Assembly: GCF_001429505.1 (NCBI RefSeq)
Contig: NZ_LMJW01000018.1
Coordinates: 460,905-517,496, forward strand
Direction of reading: 5' to 3'
Length of the DNA: 56,592 nt
Source of the DNA: Allobosea sp. Root483D1
GTDB taxonomy: Bacteria; Pseudomonadota; Alphaproteobacteria; Rhizobiales; Beijerinckiaceae
This document shows, in pieces, positions 44,274-54,900 of this stretch. How positions within the stretch are numbered: the stretch's first letter is position 1; each line of letters begins with the position of its first letter. Both the position numbers and the translations under genes were made by a program. The notes under the pieces were generated by a model. The model searched no databases and was not told where the DNA came from. It saw only the letters and a program-made list of their open reading frames with translations.

Positions 44274-45836
44274 ATGAGCAATGCCAGCAACACCGTCTCC
44301 GCCAAGGACCGGGTTCTGATCTTCGACACCACGCTGCGTGACGGCGAGCAATGCCCCGGCGCGACCATGACCTTCGAGGAGAAGCTCGAGGTCGCGGACA
44401 TGCTGGACGCGATGGGCGTCGACATCATCGAGGCCGGCTTCCCGATCGCCTCTGACGGTGATTTCGAGGCCGTCTCCGCCATCGCCAGCCGGATCAAGCG
44501 CGCCAGCGTCGCAGGGCTCGCCCGCGCGATCCCCGCCGACATCGCCCGCGCCGGCGAGGCGGTGCGCCATGCGGCCAGGCCGCGCATCCACACCTTCGTC
44601 TCGACCTCGCCGATCCATCTGCAATACCAGATGCGCAAGAGCGAAGAGGAGGTGCTGGAGATCATCACCAGGACGGTGACGCAGGCCCGCAACCTGGTCG
44701 AGGACGTCGAATGGTCGGGCATGGACGCGACCCGCACGCCGATCGATTATCTCTGCCGGGCGGTCGAGACCGCGATCAAGGCGGGCGCGACCACGATCAA
44801 CCTGCCCGACACGGTCGGCTACGCCACGCCCGACGAATACCGCGCCATGTTCAAGGCGGTACGCGAGCGCGTGCCCAACGCCGATAAGGCGATCTTCTCG
44901 GCGCATTGCCATAATGATCTGGGACTCGCCGTCGCCAATTCGCTGGCGGCGATCGAGGGCGGGGCGCGCCAGGTCGAGTGCACCATCAACGGCATTGGCG
45001 AGCGCGCCGGCAATGCGGCGCTGGAGGAGATCGTGATGGCGCTGCGGGTGCGCGGCGACGTCATGCCCTACGACACCGGCATCGACGCGACCTATCTGAT
45101 GCGGGCCTCGAAGGCGGTCTCGAGCGCCTGCTCCTTCCCGGTGCAGTACAACAAGGCGATCGTCGGCCGGAACGCCTTCGCGCATGAAAGCGGCATCCAC
45201 CAGGACGGCATGCTGAAGCATCAGCAGACCTACGAGATCATGACCCCGGCCTCGGTCGGCGTGACCAAGACCTCGCTGGTGATGGGCAAGCATTCCGGCC
45301 GCGCCGCCTTCCGCTCGAAGCTGAAGGAGATGGGCTACGAGCTCGGCGACAACCAGCTGGAGGATGCGTTCACCCGTTTCAAGGCGCTCGCCGACCGCAA
45401 GAAGCACGTCTACGACGAGGATATCGAGGCGCTGGTCGACGAGAATCTCGCCACTGCCCATGACCGGGTGAAGCTGGTCTCGCTGACGGTGATCGCCGGC
45501 ACGCGCGGCCCGCAGCGCGCCATGCTGAAGCTTGATGTCGACGGCCGGGTAACGGCTGAGGAGGCCGAGGGCAACGGGCCGATCGACGCCGTGTTCAACG
45601 CGGTCAAGGCGATTGTGCCGCATGAGGCGGTGCTCGAGCTCTACGACGTCCACGCCGTCACCGAAGGGACCGATGCCCAGGCCGAGGTCACCGTGCGTCT
45701 CTCCCATGACGGCGCGGCGGTGACCGGCCGCGGCGCCGATCCGGACACGCTGGTTTCTTCGTGCAAGGCCTATCTGGCGGCGCTCAACAAGCTGGTCGCC
45801 CGGGGCAGCCGCGTGCACGCGCAGGCGGCGGAGTAA
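44274..45836 (+). CDS. leuA: 2-isopropylmalate synthase
   Basis: A 520-residue LeuA type 1 enzyme, acetyl-CoA + 2-ketoisovalerate to 2-isopropylmalate, first committed step to leucine. The TIM-barrel start [16 protein letters not shown] (Asp18, Arg22/Asp23) and the metal-binding [16 protein letters not shown] are present. The C-terminal domain (from about 390) is the allosteric Leu-binding part, with [19 protein letters not shown]. The ATG at 44274 is used rather than an upstream one, based on AAGGA spacing. Controlled by the leader peptide upstream. Confidence 0.96.
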   Translation: MSNASNTVSAKDRVLIFDTTLRDGEQCPGATMTFEEKLEVADMLDAMGVDIIEAGFPIASDGDFEAVSAIASRIKRASVAGLARAIPADIARAGEAVRHAARPRIHTFVSTSPIHLQYQMRKSEEEVLEIITRTVTQARNLVEDVEWSGMDATRTPIDYLCRAVETAIKAGATTINLPDTVGYATPDEYRAMFKAVRERVPNADKAIFSAHCHNDLGLAVANSLAAIEGGARQVECTINGIGERAGNAALEEIVMALRVRGDVMPYDTGIDATYLMRASKAVSSACSFPVQYNKAIVGRNAFAHESGIHQDGMLKHQQTYEIMTPASVGVTKTSLVMGKHSGRAAFRSKLKEMGYELGDNQLEDAFTRFKALADRKKHVYDEDIEALVDENLATAHDRVKLVSLTVIAGTRGPQRAMLKLDVDGRVTAEEAEGNGPIDAVFNAVKAIVPHEAVLELYDVHAVTEGTDAQAEVTVRLSHDGAAVTGRGADPDTLVSSCKAYLAALNKLVARGSRVHAQAAE

Positions 45837-45859
45837 CTGTAGCGAACCTGCTGCCTGGT

Positions 45860-45908
45860 GAGCCGGTGTGCTGCGCTGTGACCAGTGCGGCACAGCGGCT
45901 CATTTTTT
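45860..45908 (+). terminator. Terminator of leuA
   Basis: GAGCCG (45860-45865) pairs with CGGCTC (45896-45901), with further pairing GTGC/GCAC inside, followed by TTTTTT at 45903-45908. Confidence 0.85.
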
Positions 45909-45990
45909 GCTTCAGCGATGGAACAAAGTCTGGATTCGCAAAACGGGTGAGCGCTCTCATGTGCGTGGGGATCACCGCGAGACGTTTTCG

Positions 45991-48216
45991 ATGAAGTTGC
46001 TGCGCCTGATGTCGCTCGGCGCGCTTGCCGTACTAGGCGCCCAGCCCGTCGCTGCCCATGCGCCTGCCTCCGTGCCGGAACGGGCCGAGCGCGCGCAGGA
46101 GCGCGTGCGCGTCTGCATGGGCGCGATCGAAGCCGGCAGCGCCGAGCGGCGCTCAGCCTGCGACGAGAGCCTGAGCGGGGAGCTCAACCGTGCCGTCCGG
46201 GCCGACCTGCTCGCCAGCCGCGGCTGGCTCTCCGAGGCCAGCAACGCCCTCAATGAGGCGCTGCGCGATTTCGATGCGGCGCTCAAGGCGGTGCCGAATC
46301 ACCTTGCCGCCCTGCGTGGCCGGGCGCACACCCTGTCCGAGCTCGGCCGGCATGTCGAAGCCGCGGCGCTGATCGAGCGGGCGATAGCCATCGGCGGGCG
46401 CGCGACGCTGCTGGCCGACCGGGCCCTGCTGCGCGAGCGCGCCGGCAACATCGCCGGAGCCCGCGCCGATCTCGACGGCGCCATCGCGCTCGATCCGTCC
46501 AATAGCTGGGCGCGCGGCACGCGGGGGCGCTTCCTGCAGGACGAGAGCGAGCACCAGGCGGCGCTGCTCGATTTCGACGCTGCGCTGGCTCTCGAGCCGG
46601 AGGTGACCTCCTATCATTACCGCCGCGGCTTCTCGCTCGTCGCGCTGGGCCGGCCGCGCGAGGCGATCGCCGCTTTCGACGATGCCTTGCGGCTGGAGCC
46701 GACCGTCGTTCAGGTCTGGCTCGAGCGCGGGCGGGCCTTCGAGCTGCTCGGCCATGAGGGCCCGGCGCTCGCCAGCTACGAGCGGGCGCTGCGTCTCGAC
46801 ACAAGGCACGAGGCCGCGCTGTCGCGGCGCGCCTTCCTGCTGCAGCGGACCGGCCGCGTCGATGAGGCGATCGCCGCCTATGATCGCCTGCTCGTCGTCC
46901 AGCCGCGCGCTGCCTTCGGCCTGAACAATCGGGCCGGCCTGCTCACAGGCGCCGGCCGGCGCGAGGAGGCGCTGCGCGATCTCGACCGTGCCATCGCGCT
47001 CGTCCCGGGCGACGGCAATGCGCTGCGCAACCGGGCGCAGCTCCTCCTAACGCTCGGCCGCAACGACCTGGCGCTGCGCGATCTCGACCGGGCCGGTCCC
47101 GGCCATGACGCCGGAGCCTGGCATGGCATGCGCGGCGATGCGCTGCTGGCGCTCGGCCGGCCGGCGCCGGCGCTGGAGGCTTATCGCGCCGCGCTGGCGC
47201 TGAAGCCGCAGGATCGGGCGACGCTGTTCGGCTTCGGCCTGGCGCAGGAGATCCGCGGCGATCGGAGCGCGGCGGCTGCCGCCTATGGCGCGCTGCTCGC
47301 GGTCGATCCGGAGCATGAGGGGGCGCTCGAACGCCGCGAGGAATTGCTGCCGGTGCTCGGCCGCTCGATCGAGGTCTGGCCGGCGCGCCTTTCCGGGCTG
47401 TTGCGTGATGCGGGCGACGCCTATGAGCGGGAGCGCGAGGCGCTGCGGGGTGTCTACGGCGCATTGCGACCGCAGGCCCAGCCGCAGCCGGTTCTGGTCT
47501 TGCCGACCCCGCCCAATCCGCTCGCGGCGCTCGATGCCGCCCTTTTGCTCGACGCCTTCGACGTGCCGCGCCTGATCCGCCGGGCCCAGTTCAGCATCGG
47601 CCAGCCGCAGCGCGAGGCGCAGGTGCGGACTGACCTCGCCACCGCCTTGCTGCTCGAGCCGGAGAACCCGGCGGCGCTGGTGCAGCGCGCCCGGATGAGA
47701 TTCCGCGATGGCGCCTTCGCCGCGGCGCAGGCCGATGCCGAAGCGGCGCTGCGCAGCGAGCCGGGCTCGATCGAGGCGCTGTTCCAGCGGGCGAGGGCGC
47801 TGACGGCGCGCGGCCAGCTCAGCGCCGCGCTGAAGGCTTATGACGACGTCGTCGCGGTCGCGCCCGCGAATGCCGCAGCGCTGCTCAACCGGGCCCTGCT
47901 GCTGCAGCATGCCCGCGAATACGAGCGGGCGCTGGCCGATCTCGACGCCGTGGTCGCGGCCAACCGGGCCGATCCGGACGGCTGGGTGGCGCGCGCCGCG
48001 CTGCGCACGGCGCTTGGGCAGACCGATGCGGCGATCGCCGATTTCGACCGGGCGCTGTCGCTCGATGCCCGTCTCGGCCAGGCCTGGTACGGCCGCGCTC
48101 TGGCACATCAGCGCCGCGGCGACGCAGCCGAAGCGGCGGCCGATTTCGCCAAGGCGCAGGCGCTCGACGCGAAGGTCGAGGAGCGCTATCGCGCCTTCGG
48201 CGTGACCACGCCCTGA
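45991..48216 (+). CDS. Exported TPR-repeat protein
   Basis: A 741-residue protein with a signal peptide (KLLRLMSLGALAVLGAQPVAA, first ~24 residues). The rest is almost entirely tetratricopeptide repeats, seen as units of about 34 residues of the type ALRDFDAALKAVPNHLAALRGR and AIADFDRALSLDARLGQAWYGR. A Pro-rich linker (about residues 495-515) splits two TPR blocks. It likely acts as a periplasmic scaffold. Partner unknown. Confidence 0.85.
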   Translation: MKLLRLMSLGALAVLGAQPVAAHAPASVPERAERAQERVRVCMGAIEAGSAERRSACDESLSGELNRAVRADLLASRGWLSEASNALNEALRDFDAALKAVPNHLAALRGRAHTLSELGRHVEAAALIERAIAIGGRATLLADRALLRERAGNIAGARADLDGAIALDPSNSWARGTRGRFLQDESEHQAALLDFDAALALEPEVTSYHYRRGFSLVALGRPREAIAAFDDALRLEPTVVQVWLERGRAFELLGHEGPALASYERALRLDTRHEAALSRRAFLLQRTGRVDEAIAAYDRLLVVQPRAAFGLNNRAGLLTGAGRREEALRDLDRAIALVPGDGNALRNRAQLLLTLGRNDLALRDLDRAGPGHDAGAWHGMRGDALLALGRPAPALEAYRAALALKPQDRATLFGFGLAQEIRGDRSAAAAAYGALLAVDPEHEGALERREELLPVLGRSIEVWPARLSGLLRDAGDAYEREREALRGVYGALRPQAQPQPVLVLPTPPNPLAALDAALLLDAFDVPRLIRRAQFSIGQPQREAQVRTDLATALLLEPENPAALVQRARMRFRDGAFAAAQADAEAALRSEPGSIEALFQRARALTARGQLSAALKAYDDVVAVAPANAAALLNRALLLQHAREYERALADLDAVVAANRADPDGWVARAALRTALGQTDAAIADFDRALSLDARLGQAWYGRALAHQRRGDAAEAAADFAKAQALDAKVEERYRAFGVTTP

Positions 48217-48251
48217 TCGCAGGCCTCGGCTTCGTCAGATCGGTTTTCGAC

Positions 48252-48270
48252 CGATTCACAGCCTGAATCG
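48252..48270. promoter_or_regulatory. Inverted repeat with two GANTC sites upstream of NCS2 gene
   Basis: CGATTCA-N5-TGAATCG, perfect 7-bp arms, about 100 bp before the permease ATG. Each arm carries a GANTC (CcrM) site, and a third GATTC lies at 48316-48320. Role inferred only. Confidence 0.4.
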
Positions 48271-48372
48271 CCGTTTTGCGGTGGACGGCGCGCGCCGCTC
48301 GCTTGGCGCAGGCCTGATTCTTGCCACTATTCCGTTCCGGTGCGCGTGCGCGCGTTGGCTGGGAGCGGGACG

Positions 48373-49650
48373 ATGGCTGGCTATTTTCCGAACTGGACGC
48401 TGAAGACCTCCGGCGATGTGATGCCGGACGAGCGCCTGCCGACCGGGCAGACGGTGATCGCCGGCCTGCAGCATGTCGTCGCCATGTTCGGCTCGACCGT
48501 GCTGGCGCCGATCCTGATGGGCTTCGACCCCAACGTCGCGATCTTCTTCTCGGGCATCGCGACGCTGCTGTTCTTCGTCATCACCGGCGGGCGGCTGCCG
48601 AGCTATCTCGGCTCCTCCTTCGCCTTCATCGGCGTCGTCATCGCCGCGACCGGCTATGCCGGCAGCGGCCCGAACGCCAATCTGCCGGTCGCGCTCGGCG
48701 GCATCATCGCCTGCGGCGCGGTCTATGCCGCGATCGGCCTCATCGTGCAGGGCGTCGGCACGCGCTGGATCGAGACGTTGCTGCCGCCGGTGGTGACCGG
48801 CGCCGTCGTCGCGGCGATCGGCCTCAACCTGACCGCGGTCGCGATCAGCATGATCTCGGCCAGTCCCTACACCAAATGGGTCGCGCTCTTCACGGTGGTG
48901 GCGGTCGCGCTGGTCGCCGTCTACGGACGTGGCCTGGCGCAGCGCCTGCCGGTGCTGATCGGCGGGCTTGCGGCCTATATCCTCTATGCCGCGACTGCGA
49001 CGAGCTTCGGCGCGCCGCCGGTCGATTTCGGAAAGGTCGCCGCAGCCGCCTGGTTCGGCCTGCCGAACTTCGTCGCGCCGGTGTTCGAGCCCAAGGCGAT
49101 CGCGCTGATCGTGCCGGTCGCGATCATCCTGGTCGCGGAGAATCTCGGACACATCAAAGGCATCTCGGTGATGACCGGGCGCAATCTCGACGGGCTGATC
49201 GGGCGCGGCTTCTTCGCCGACGGCGTCGGCACGATGATCGCAGGCTCCGGCGGCGGCACCGGCGTCACCACCTATGCCGAGAACATGGGCGTGATGGCGG
49301 TGACGCGGGTCTATTCGACGCTGGTCTTCGCTGCCGCCGGCGTGATCGCGCTGCTGCTCGGCTTCTCGCCGAAGTTCGGCGCGGTGATCGGCACCATCCC
49401 CGTCGCGGTGCTGGGCGGCCTCGCCGTCGTCGTCTTCGGCCTGATCGCCGCGACCGCCGGCCGAATCTGGGTCGAGAACAAGGTCGACTTCGCCCAGCCG
49501 AAGAATCTCCTGACCGTGGCGACCGCGCTGATTCTCGGGGCCGGCGACCTCAAGCTGCCGATCTTCGGCTATGAGCTCGGCGGCATCGGCACGGCGACCT
49601 TCGCCGCGATCGCGCTCTACCATCTGCTCAATCGCCGTTCGGCGGCCTGA
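48373..49650 (+). CDS. NCS2 uracil/xanthine permease (UraA/RutG type)
   Basis: A 425-residue NCS2 nucleobase symporter with about 14 hydrophobic segments. LQHVVAMFGSTVLAPILMG is the first helix and the conserved substrate loop VAENLGHIKGISVMTG and GVTTYAENMGVMAVTRVYST are in the second half. NCS2 uracil proteins carry this ENxG pattern. GGGAGCGGGACG precedes the ATG at 48373. No rut cluster or upp in view, so the exact base is unknown. Confidence 0.9.
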   Translation: MAGYFPNWTLKTSGDVMPDERLPTGQTVIAGLQHVVAMFGSTVLAPILMGFDPNVAIFFSGIATLLFFVITGGRLPSYLGSSFAFIGVVIAATGYAGSGPNANLPVALGGIIACGAVYAAIGLIVQGVGTRWIETLLPPVVTGAVVAAIGLNLTAVAISMISASPYTKWVALFTVVAVALVAVYGRGLAQRLPVLIGGLAAYILYAATATSFGAPPVDFGKVAAAAWFGLPNFVAPVFEPKAIALIVPVAIILVAENLGHIKGISVMTGRNLDGLIGRGFFADGVGTMIAGSGGGTGVTTYAENMGVMAVTRVYSTLVFAAAGVIALLLGFSPKFGAVIGTIPVAVLGGLAVVVFGLIAATAGRIWVENKVDFAQPKNLLTVATALILGAGDLKLPIFGYELGGIGTATFAAIALYHLLNRRSAA

Positions 49651-49664
49651 AACCCTCGAAAAGC

Positions 49665-49694
49665 AGCCTGTCGCGCTGTGCGCGGCAGGCTTTT
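49665..49694 (+). terminator. Terminator of the NCS2 permease gene
   Basis: AGCCTG-t-CGCG and CGCG-GCAGGCT form a stem over 49665-49690, followed by TTTT. Confidence 0.7.
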
Positions 49695-49762
49695 CGCCGC
49701 CCTGTCGGGAGGCGAGCCGAGGTTCTCCCGAAACGAGTTTGCATATTTCTGTCGCAAACGGG

Positions 49763-49791
49763 TGGACAGGACCGGGGGTGTTTGCTACATC
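49763..49791 (+). promoter_or_regulatory. Promoter of tRNA-Lys
   Basis: TGGACA (49763-49768), 17-bp spacer, TACATC (49786-49791) preceded by TGC. The -35/-10 pair lies about 55 bp before the tRNA, and an upstream GTTTGC/GCAAAC dyad is present. Confidence 0.55.
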
Positions 49792-49844
49792 GCCGGCCGT
49801 CGGGACGCGGTCCACGCCTCTCCGGCAACGTCTTCGTGGCGTAT

Positions 49845-49920
<76 letters not shown>

Positions 49921-49957
49921 CGGACATCTGATACCAGGCGGATGGCGGTTGAAGGCA

Positions 49958-49980
49958 GGGCGCGAACGGCGCCCTTTTTT
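49958..49980 (+). terminator. Terminator of tRNA-Lys
   Basis: GGGCGC (49958-49963) pairs with GCGCCC (49969-49974), loop GAACG, followed by TTTTTT. Confidence 0.9.
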
Positions 49981-50167
49981 GCGTTCGCGTGACCTCGAAT
50001 GCTGCAACTCGCTGGTTTCTGAGCGGGCTTTCGGGATCTAGCGAACCGACAGGCCTATCGCCACGTCCGCGCAGTCGCCCATACGCCTTTGCGGCTCGGC
50101 ATACGTTGCCGGCACGGCGGGGCCGCTCTATCCCTGGCGGGAGAACAGACGCGAGGGTAGGGCGACC

Positions 50168-51787
50168 ATGGCCGGCGAGACCAGCATCGGCAGCTTCGAC
50201 TACGTCATCATCGGCGCCGGCTCGGCCGGCTGTGTGCTGGCCAACCGGCTCTCGGCTAACCCACGCCGCAAGGTGCTGATCGTCGAGGCCGGCGGCAAGG
50301 ACGACTGGATCTGGCTCCACATCCCGGTCGGCTATCTCTACGCCATCGGCAATCCGCGAGCCGACTGGCTGTTCCAGACCGAGGTCGAGGCTGGACTTGG
50401 CGGGCGTGCGCTGGCCTATCCGCGCGGCAAGGTCGTCGGCGGCAGTTCGGCGATCAACGCGATGATCTACATGCGCGGGCAGGCGGCCGATTATGACGCA
50501 TGGCGCCAGCAGGGACTGACCGGCTGGGGCTGGGACGATGTCCTGCCGCTCTTCCTCAAGCACGAGGACCATATCGCCCCGGACGGCCGCTTCCACCGCG
50601 CCGGCGGCGAGATGCGCGTCGAGCATCCGCGCGTGCGCTGGGACATCCTCGATGCGCTGCGCGATGCGGCCGAGGCGGCCGGCATCCGCAAGATCGACGA
50701 CTTCAACACCGGCGACAATGAAGGCTCCTCCTATTTCCAGGTCACCCAGAAGCGCGGCCGGCGCTTCAGTGCGGCGCGCGCCTTCCTGGAGCCGGCGCTC
50801 AATCGCGACAACCTGCGGGTGGAACTCGGCTGCATGGTCGAGCGCATCGTCGTCGAGGATGGCCGCACGACCGGCGTCGTGCTGACCCGTGACGGCGAGC
50901 GCTATCTGGCCGAGGTCTCCGGCGAGGTGCTGCTCAGCGCCGGCGCCGTCGGTTCGCCCGCCATCCTCGAACGCTCCGGCATTGGCGATGGCGAGCGCCT
51001 GAGCGGGCTCGGCATCGAGACCGTCCGGCACGCGCCCGGCGTCGGCGAGAACCTGCAGGACCATCTGCAATTGCGGCCGATCTACAAGGTCGACGGCGTG
51101 CGCACGCTCAACACCGATTACGCCAAGCTCTGGCGCCGACCGCTGATGGCGCTGGAATATGCGGTGCGTCGCACCGGCCCGCTGACCATGGCGCCTTCGC
51201 AGATGGGCGCCTTCGCCAAATCGGCGCCGCATTACGCCAGCGCCAATCTCGAATTCCATTTCCAGCCGCTCTCGCTCGACAAATGGGGCGACGGGCTGCA
51301 CCGGTTCGGCGCCTTCACCGCGAGCGTCTGCAACCTGCGTCCATCGAGCCGCGGCAGCGTCCACCTCAAATCGGCCGATCCGGCGGCGGCGCCTGCGATC
51401 GCGCCGAACTATCTTTCGACCGATGAGGACCGGCAGGTCGCGGTCGATGCGCTCAAGCTCGCCCGACGCATCGTGGCGCAGTCTCCGCTCGCCCGCTTCA
51501 ACCCGCAGGAGCATCTGCCGGGACCCGGCTTCGAGACGGATGAGGCGCTGGCCGAGGTCGCCGGCCGGATCGGCACTACGATCTTCCACCCGGTCGGCAC
51601 GGTGAAGATGGGCCGCGACGACGACGCCAAGGCCGTGCTCGACGAACGCCTGCGCGTGCGCGGCGTCGCGGGCCTGCGCGTCATCGATGCCTCGGTGATG
51701 CCGGCGATCACCTCCGGCAACACCGCGGCGCCGGCGATGATGATCGGCGAGAAGGGCGCGCAGATGGTGCGCGAGGATGGGCGGTAA
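50168..51787 (+). CDS. GMC-family oxidoreductase (choline dehydrogenase-like)
   Basis: A 539-residue FAD enzyme of the glucose-methanol-choline family. The FAD motif is IIGAGSAGCVLANRL (GAGSAG at 16-21), then YPRGKVVGGSSAINAMIYMRG (GMC signature 1). LLSAGAVGSPAILERSGIG is signature 2, and TIFHPVGTVKMG and PAITSGNTAAPAMMIGEKGA the C-terminal catalytic His and Asn region. The substrate alcohol is unknown; there is no betaine gene beside it. Confidence 0.93.
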   Translation: MAGETSIGSFDYVIIGAGSAGCVLANRLSANPRRKVLIVEAGGKDDWIWLHIPVGYLYAIGNPRADWLFQTEVEAGLGGRALAYPRGKVVGGSSAINAMIYMRGQAADYDAWRQQGLTGWGWDDVLPLFLKHEDHIAPDGRFHRAGGEMRVEHPRVRWDILDALRDAAEAAGIRKIDDFNTGDNEGSSYFQVTQKRGRRFSAARAFLEPALNRDNLRVELGCMVERIVVEDGRTTGVVLTRDGERYLAEVSGEVLLSAGAVGSPAILERSGIGDGERLSGLGIETVRHAPGVGENLQDHLQLRPIYKVDGVRTLNTDYAKLWRRPLMALEYAVRRTGPLTMAPSQMGAFAKSAPHYASANLEFHFQPLSLDKWGDGLHRFGAFTASVCNLRPSSRGSVHLKSADPAAAPAIAPNYLSTDEDRQVAVDALKLARRIVAQSPLARFNPQEHLPGPGFETDEALAEVAGRIGTTIFHPVGTVKMGRDDDAKAVLDERLRVRGVAGLRVIDASVMPAITSGNTAAPAMMIGEKGAQMVREDGR

Positions 51788-51933
51788 CGTCCGTCTTCCC
51801 GAGAGGAAGAAGAGGATCGCGCTGCAATTCCGGCGCGCCAGATATGACCAGCCGGCAACATCCGGCCCGTTCTTGTGACGATCGCCGGGCAACGATCTTT
51901 ACTTTCCGGGCGAACCGCAGCACGAACAGGTGC

Positions 51934-54900
51934 ATGGCGCAGCCTCATCTCCAGGTTGTGCGCCAGTCCGGGGGGACTTCAGTGGAATCCGTGCTCGCCG
52001 CCGAGGTTGGGAGACCATCTGCCGCGCGGCTCCGTTCGCGCTTGTGCGCGGGGACGGCTCTTGTGCTCCTGTGCACGTCTCTCGCCGGCCCGGCGCTGGC
52101 CAATGGCGGCGCCGGTGGCGGGACGGTCAATGGAGCGGGCGGCAATGGCGGCGCCGACAATCTGACCAGTGCCGGTGACCCCGGCATTGCCGGCAGCAAT
52201 ACCATCCCCGGGGCCGGTGGCGGTGGTGGCGGTGGAGCCGGCTCTGGAACGGGCGGAGCAGGTGGCGCAGGTGTCACCACCCTCGACGGGACCTCCGGAA
52301 GTGGCGGTGCCGGCGGCGCCCATGGCTATGTCGGGGGAGCGATTCCGGTTGGCGCGGCGCCTGGCGGAGCCGGCGTTGATGGCGGGAATGGTCTTTACAA
52401 TAACGGCGCAGCGAATGTGGGCGGCGGCGGCGGTGGCGCGGGCGGCTACGGTGCCGTTGTCACGGCGGCCGGTTCGTCCGGAACGGTGTCGGGGACCTTC
52501 ACGGGCGGCGCCGGTGGCGCGGGCGGCAATGCCGGTGTCAGCGGAAGCGGGAGCATGGGCTTTGGCCGCGGCGGCTCCGGCGGCTCCGGCGGCGCAGGGC
52601 TCGCTTTCACGGCTGGCGGCGCGACGCTGACGGTCATCGGTACAGTCCAAGGTGGCAACGGCGGGGCTGCCGGCGCGAGCGGGTCCTTCGGCGGCGCGGC
52701 GGCGCCCACGGCCGGCGCCGGCGGCGAGGGCATCGTCGGCTCGAACCTGACGATCACCAATAGGGGCACGATTGCGGGCGGCGTGTCCGGTGGCGGGACC
52801 CAAGCGGCGGCGATCCATTTCACCGGCGGCAGCAACACGCTGAGCTTCGGCAACGCTACCTCCGGCCTGACCGGCGGGATTGTCATCGACTCCGGTACGC
52901 TCACCTTCAACCAGTCGAGCGCGGTTACGGTCGGCAACGTCATCAGCGGTGGTGGCAGCGTGACCAAGGACGGTGCCGGCACTGTGACGCTCACCGGCGC
53001 CAACACCTATACCGGCGGTACGACGCTCAACCAGGGCACGCTCTCGATCTCGTCCAACGGGAACCTCGGCAACGCCTCGGGCGGGCTCACCTTTGGCGGC
53101 GCCAGCATCTTGCAGGTGACGTCGAGCTTCACGACGGCGCGGACGACGACGCTCAACGCCAATGGCACGGTCGAGGTGACCGCTGGCCAGAATTTCACCA
53201 TGGGCGGTGCGATTTTCGGTGCAGGCGGCCTCGCCAAGACCGGAAGCGGGACGCTGATCCTGACCGGCACCAATTTCTTTACCGGCGGCACGACGATTTC
53301 GGAAGGTGTGGTCTCGATCTCGTCCGATGCCAATCTTGGCGGCGGCGGGGTCACGATCAGCAGCGGCTCGGCCTACGTCCCCTCGACCGGACTGGGCGCC
53401 GAGGCGACGCTGCGCGTGACTGCGAACACCTCGATGAGCCGGACAATCGATTTCGCCAGTTTCGGTGGCCGCATCGATATCGCTGGGGGCACAGCCACGA
53501 CCCTGACTGGCAGCATCACCGGCGCGCCCGGCGCAAGCTTCATCAAGCAGGGTGGCGGCACGCTCCTCCTGACCGGAGACAGCAGCGGCTTTCTCGGCAC
53601 GACGCGCGTCAATGACGGTACGTTGCGGATCGCGGCCGGCGGCCAACTCGGCAACGCCGTGCAAGGGGCAGGTTACATCTCGAACGGCGCCACGGTGGTG
53701 GTGACGGATACAGGATCGACCTGGACGACTTTCGGTTCGATCATCGTCGGCGACTCAGGGGCGGGCACGCTGCGCATCGAGAACGGCGGCAAGGTCAGCA
53801 GCGGCGGCACCGGCATCGTCGGCGCAGGCGGGGCCAGCAGCGTCACGATCACTGGTGCGGGCGGCGGTACGGCCTCGGAATGGGACAACCGGACCGCGCA
53901 GCTCTATGTCGGCCATTTCAACAGCGGCACACTCACGGTCTCGGATGGCGGCATCCTGCGCGTCGGCGGCGGCACCGGCACGGTCACGGCGGGATTGAGT
54001 ATCGGTGGCGCCGGCGGTACGATCAATATCGGCGCGGCCGAGGGTGGCGTAGCCACGCAGGCTGGCCAGATCCTCGCCGGGACGGTCGATCTCGTCGCCA
54101 GCGCGAGCCAACTGGTCTTCAATCATACGGGCGCCGGCTACAGCTTCGCATCCGACATCACCGGAGCCGGGTCGGTGCGCCAGGTCGCCGGCGTCACGAT
54201 CCTGACCGGCAACGACAACGATTATTCGGGCGCCACCCAGGTGCTAGGCGGACGGCTTGTCGCCGGCAGCGCGGGCGGCTTCTCCTATAACTCCGACTAT
54301 ACGGTCGCGGCCGGCGCGACGCTCGAAGTCGGCAGCGGCGCTTTCAGCGTCGCCGAGATCGGCTCGCTCGCGGGCGCCGGCGCTGTCGAGATCGCTACCG
54401 GCCAGACGCTGGCCATCGTCGGCCTCTCCGGCCAGGTCAAGACCTTCTCGGGCAGCTTCTCCGGCGACGGCTCGCTCCAATTCAGCGGCACGGGCGCGCA
54501 GATCTACACTGGCACCGGCACGCTCGGCCGAGGGCTCTCGGTCTGCTCCTGCCTGGGCAGCACCGGCTCCTTCATCATCCGGGGCGGCTCGTTGACGCTT
54601 GGGGACATCATCATGGTCGTCGGCGGCACCCTCGTTGTCGACCAGGGCGGCAGGCTCGACAATGGCGGCGCCCCCTTGCTCGCCAGCTCGACCGTGCGCA
54701 TCGACGGCGCCGGCACTCGGGTGACGGTCGGCGATACCCTTGTCCAGGGCGCTGGCGACCCGGTTATGATGACGATCTCCGGCGGCGCGATGCTGACCTC
54801 CAACGCCAGCTTCCTGGCAAATGGCGTCGTCGGCCTCGGGGCAACCGCTGCCGTGCTGGTAACCGGTGCCGGGTCGCGCTGGGACGTCGGTGGCGGGTTG

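Noticed and set aside
43704..45893. Open minus-strand frame of about 729 codons opposite leuA
   Set aside because: Shadow of leuA and its leader region; composition rich in Arg, His, Asp and Gly, no recognisable domain.
52121..52800. Glycine-rich DNA looked at first like a non-coding tandem repeat or CRISPR-like array
   Set aside because: There are no regular repeats with spacers; it codes in one frame for the Gly-rich passenger.
51979..53664. Open minus-strand frame of about 561 codons opposite the autotransporter
   Set aside because: Arises from Gly-rich GGC/GGT codons read in reverse; Arg/Ala/Asp-rich product with no domain.
53880..54290. Plus-strand frame of 136 codons inside the autotransporter region
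   Set aside because: It is out of frame with the continuous 1553-codon autotransporter frame and has an Arg/Gly/His-rich, domain-free sequence.
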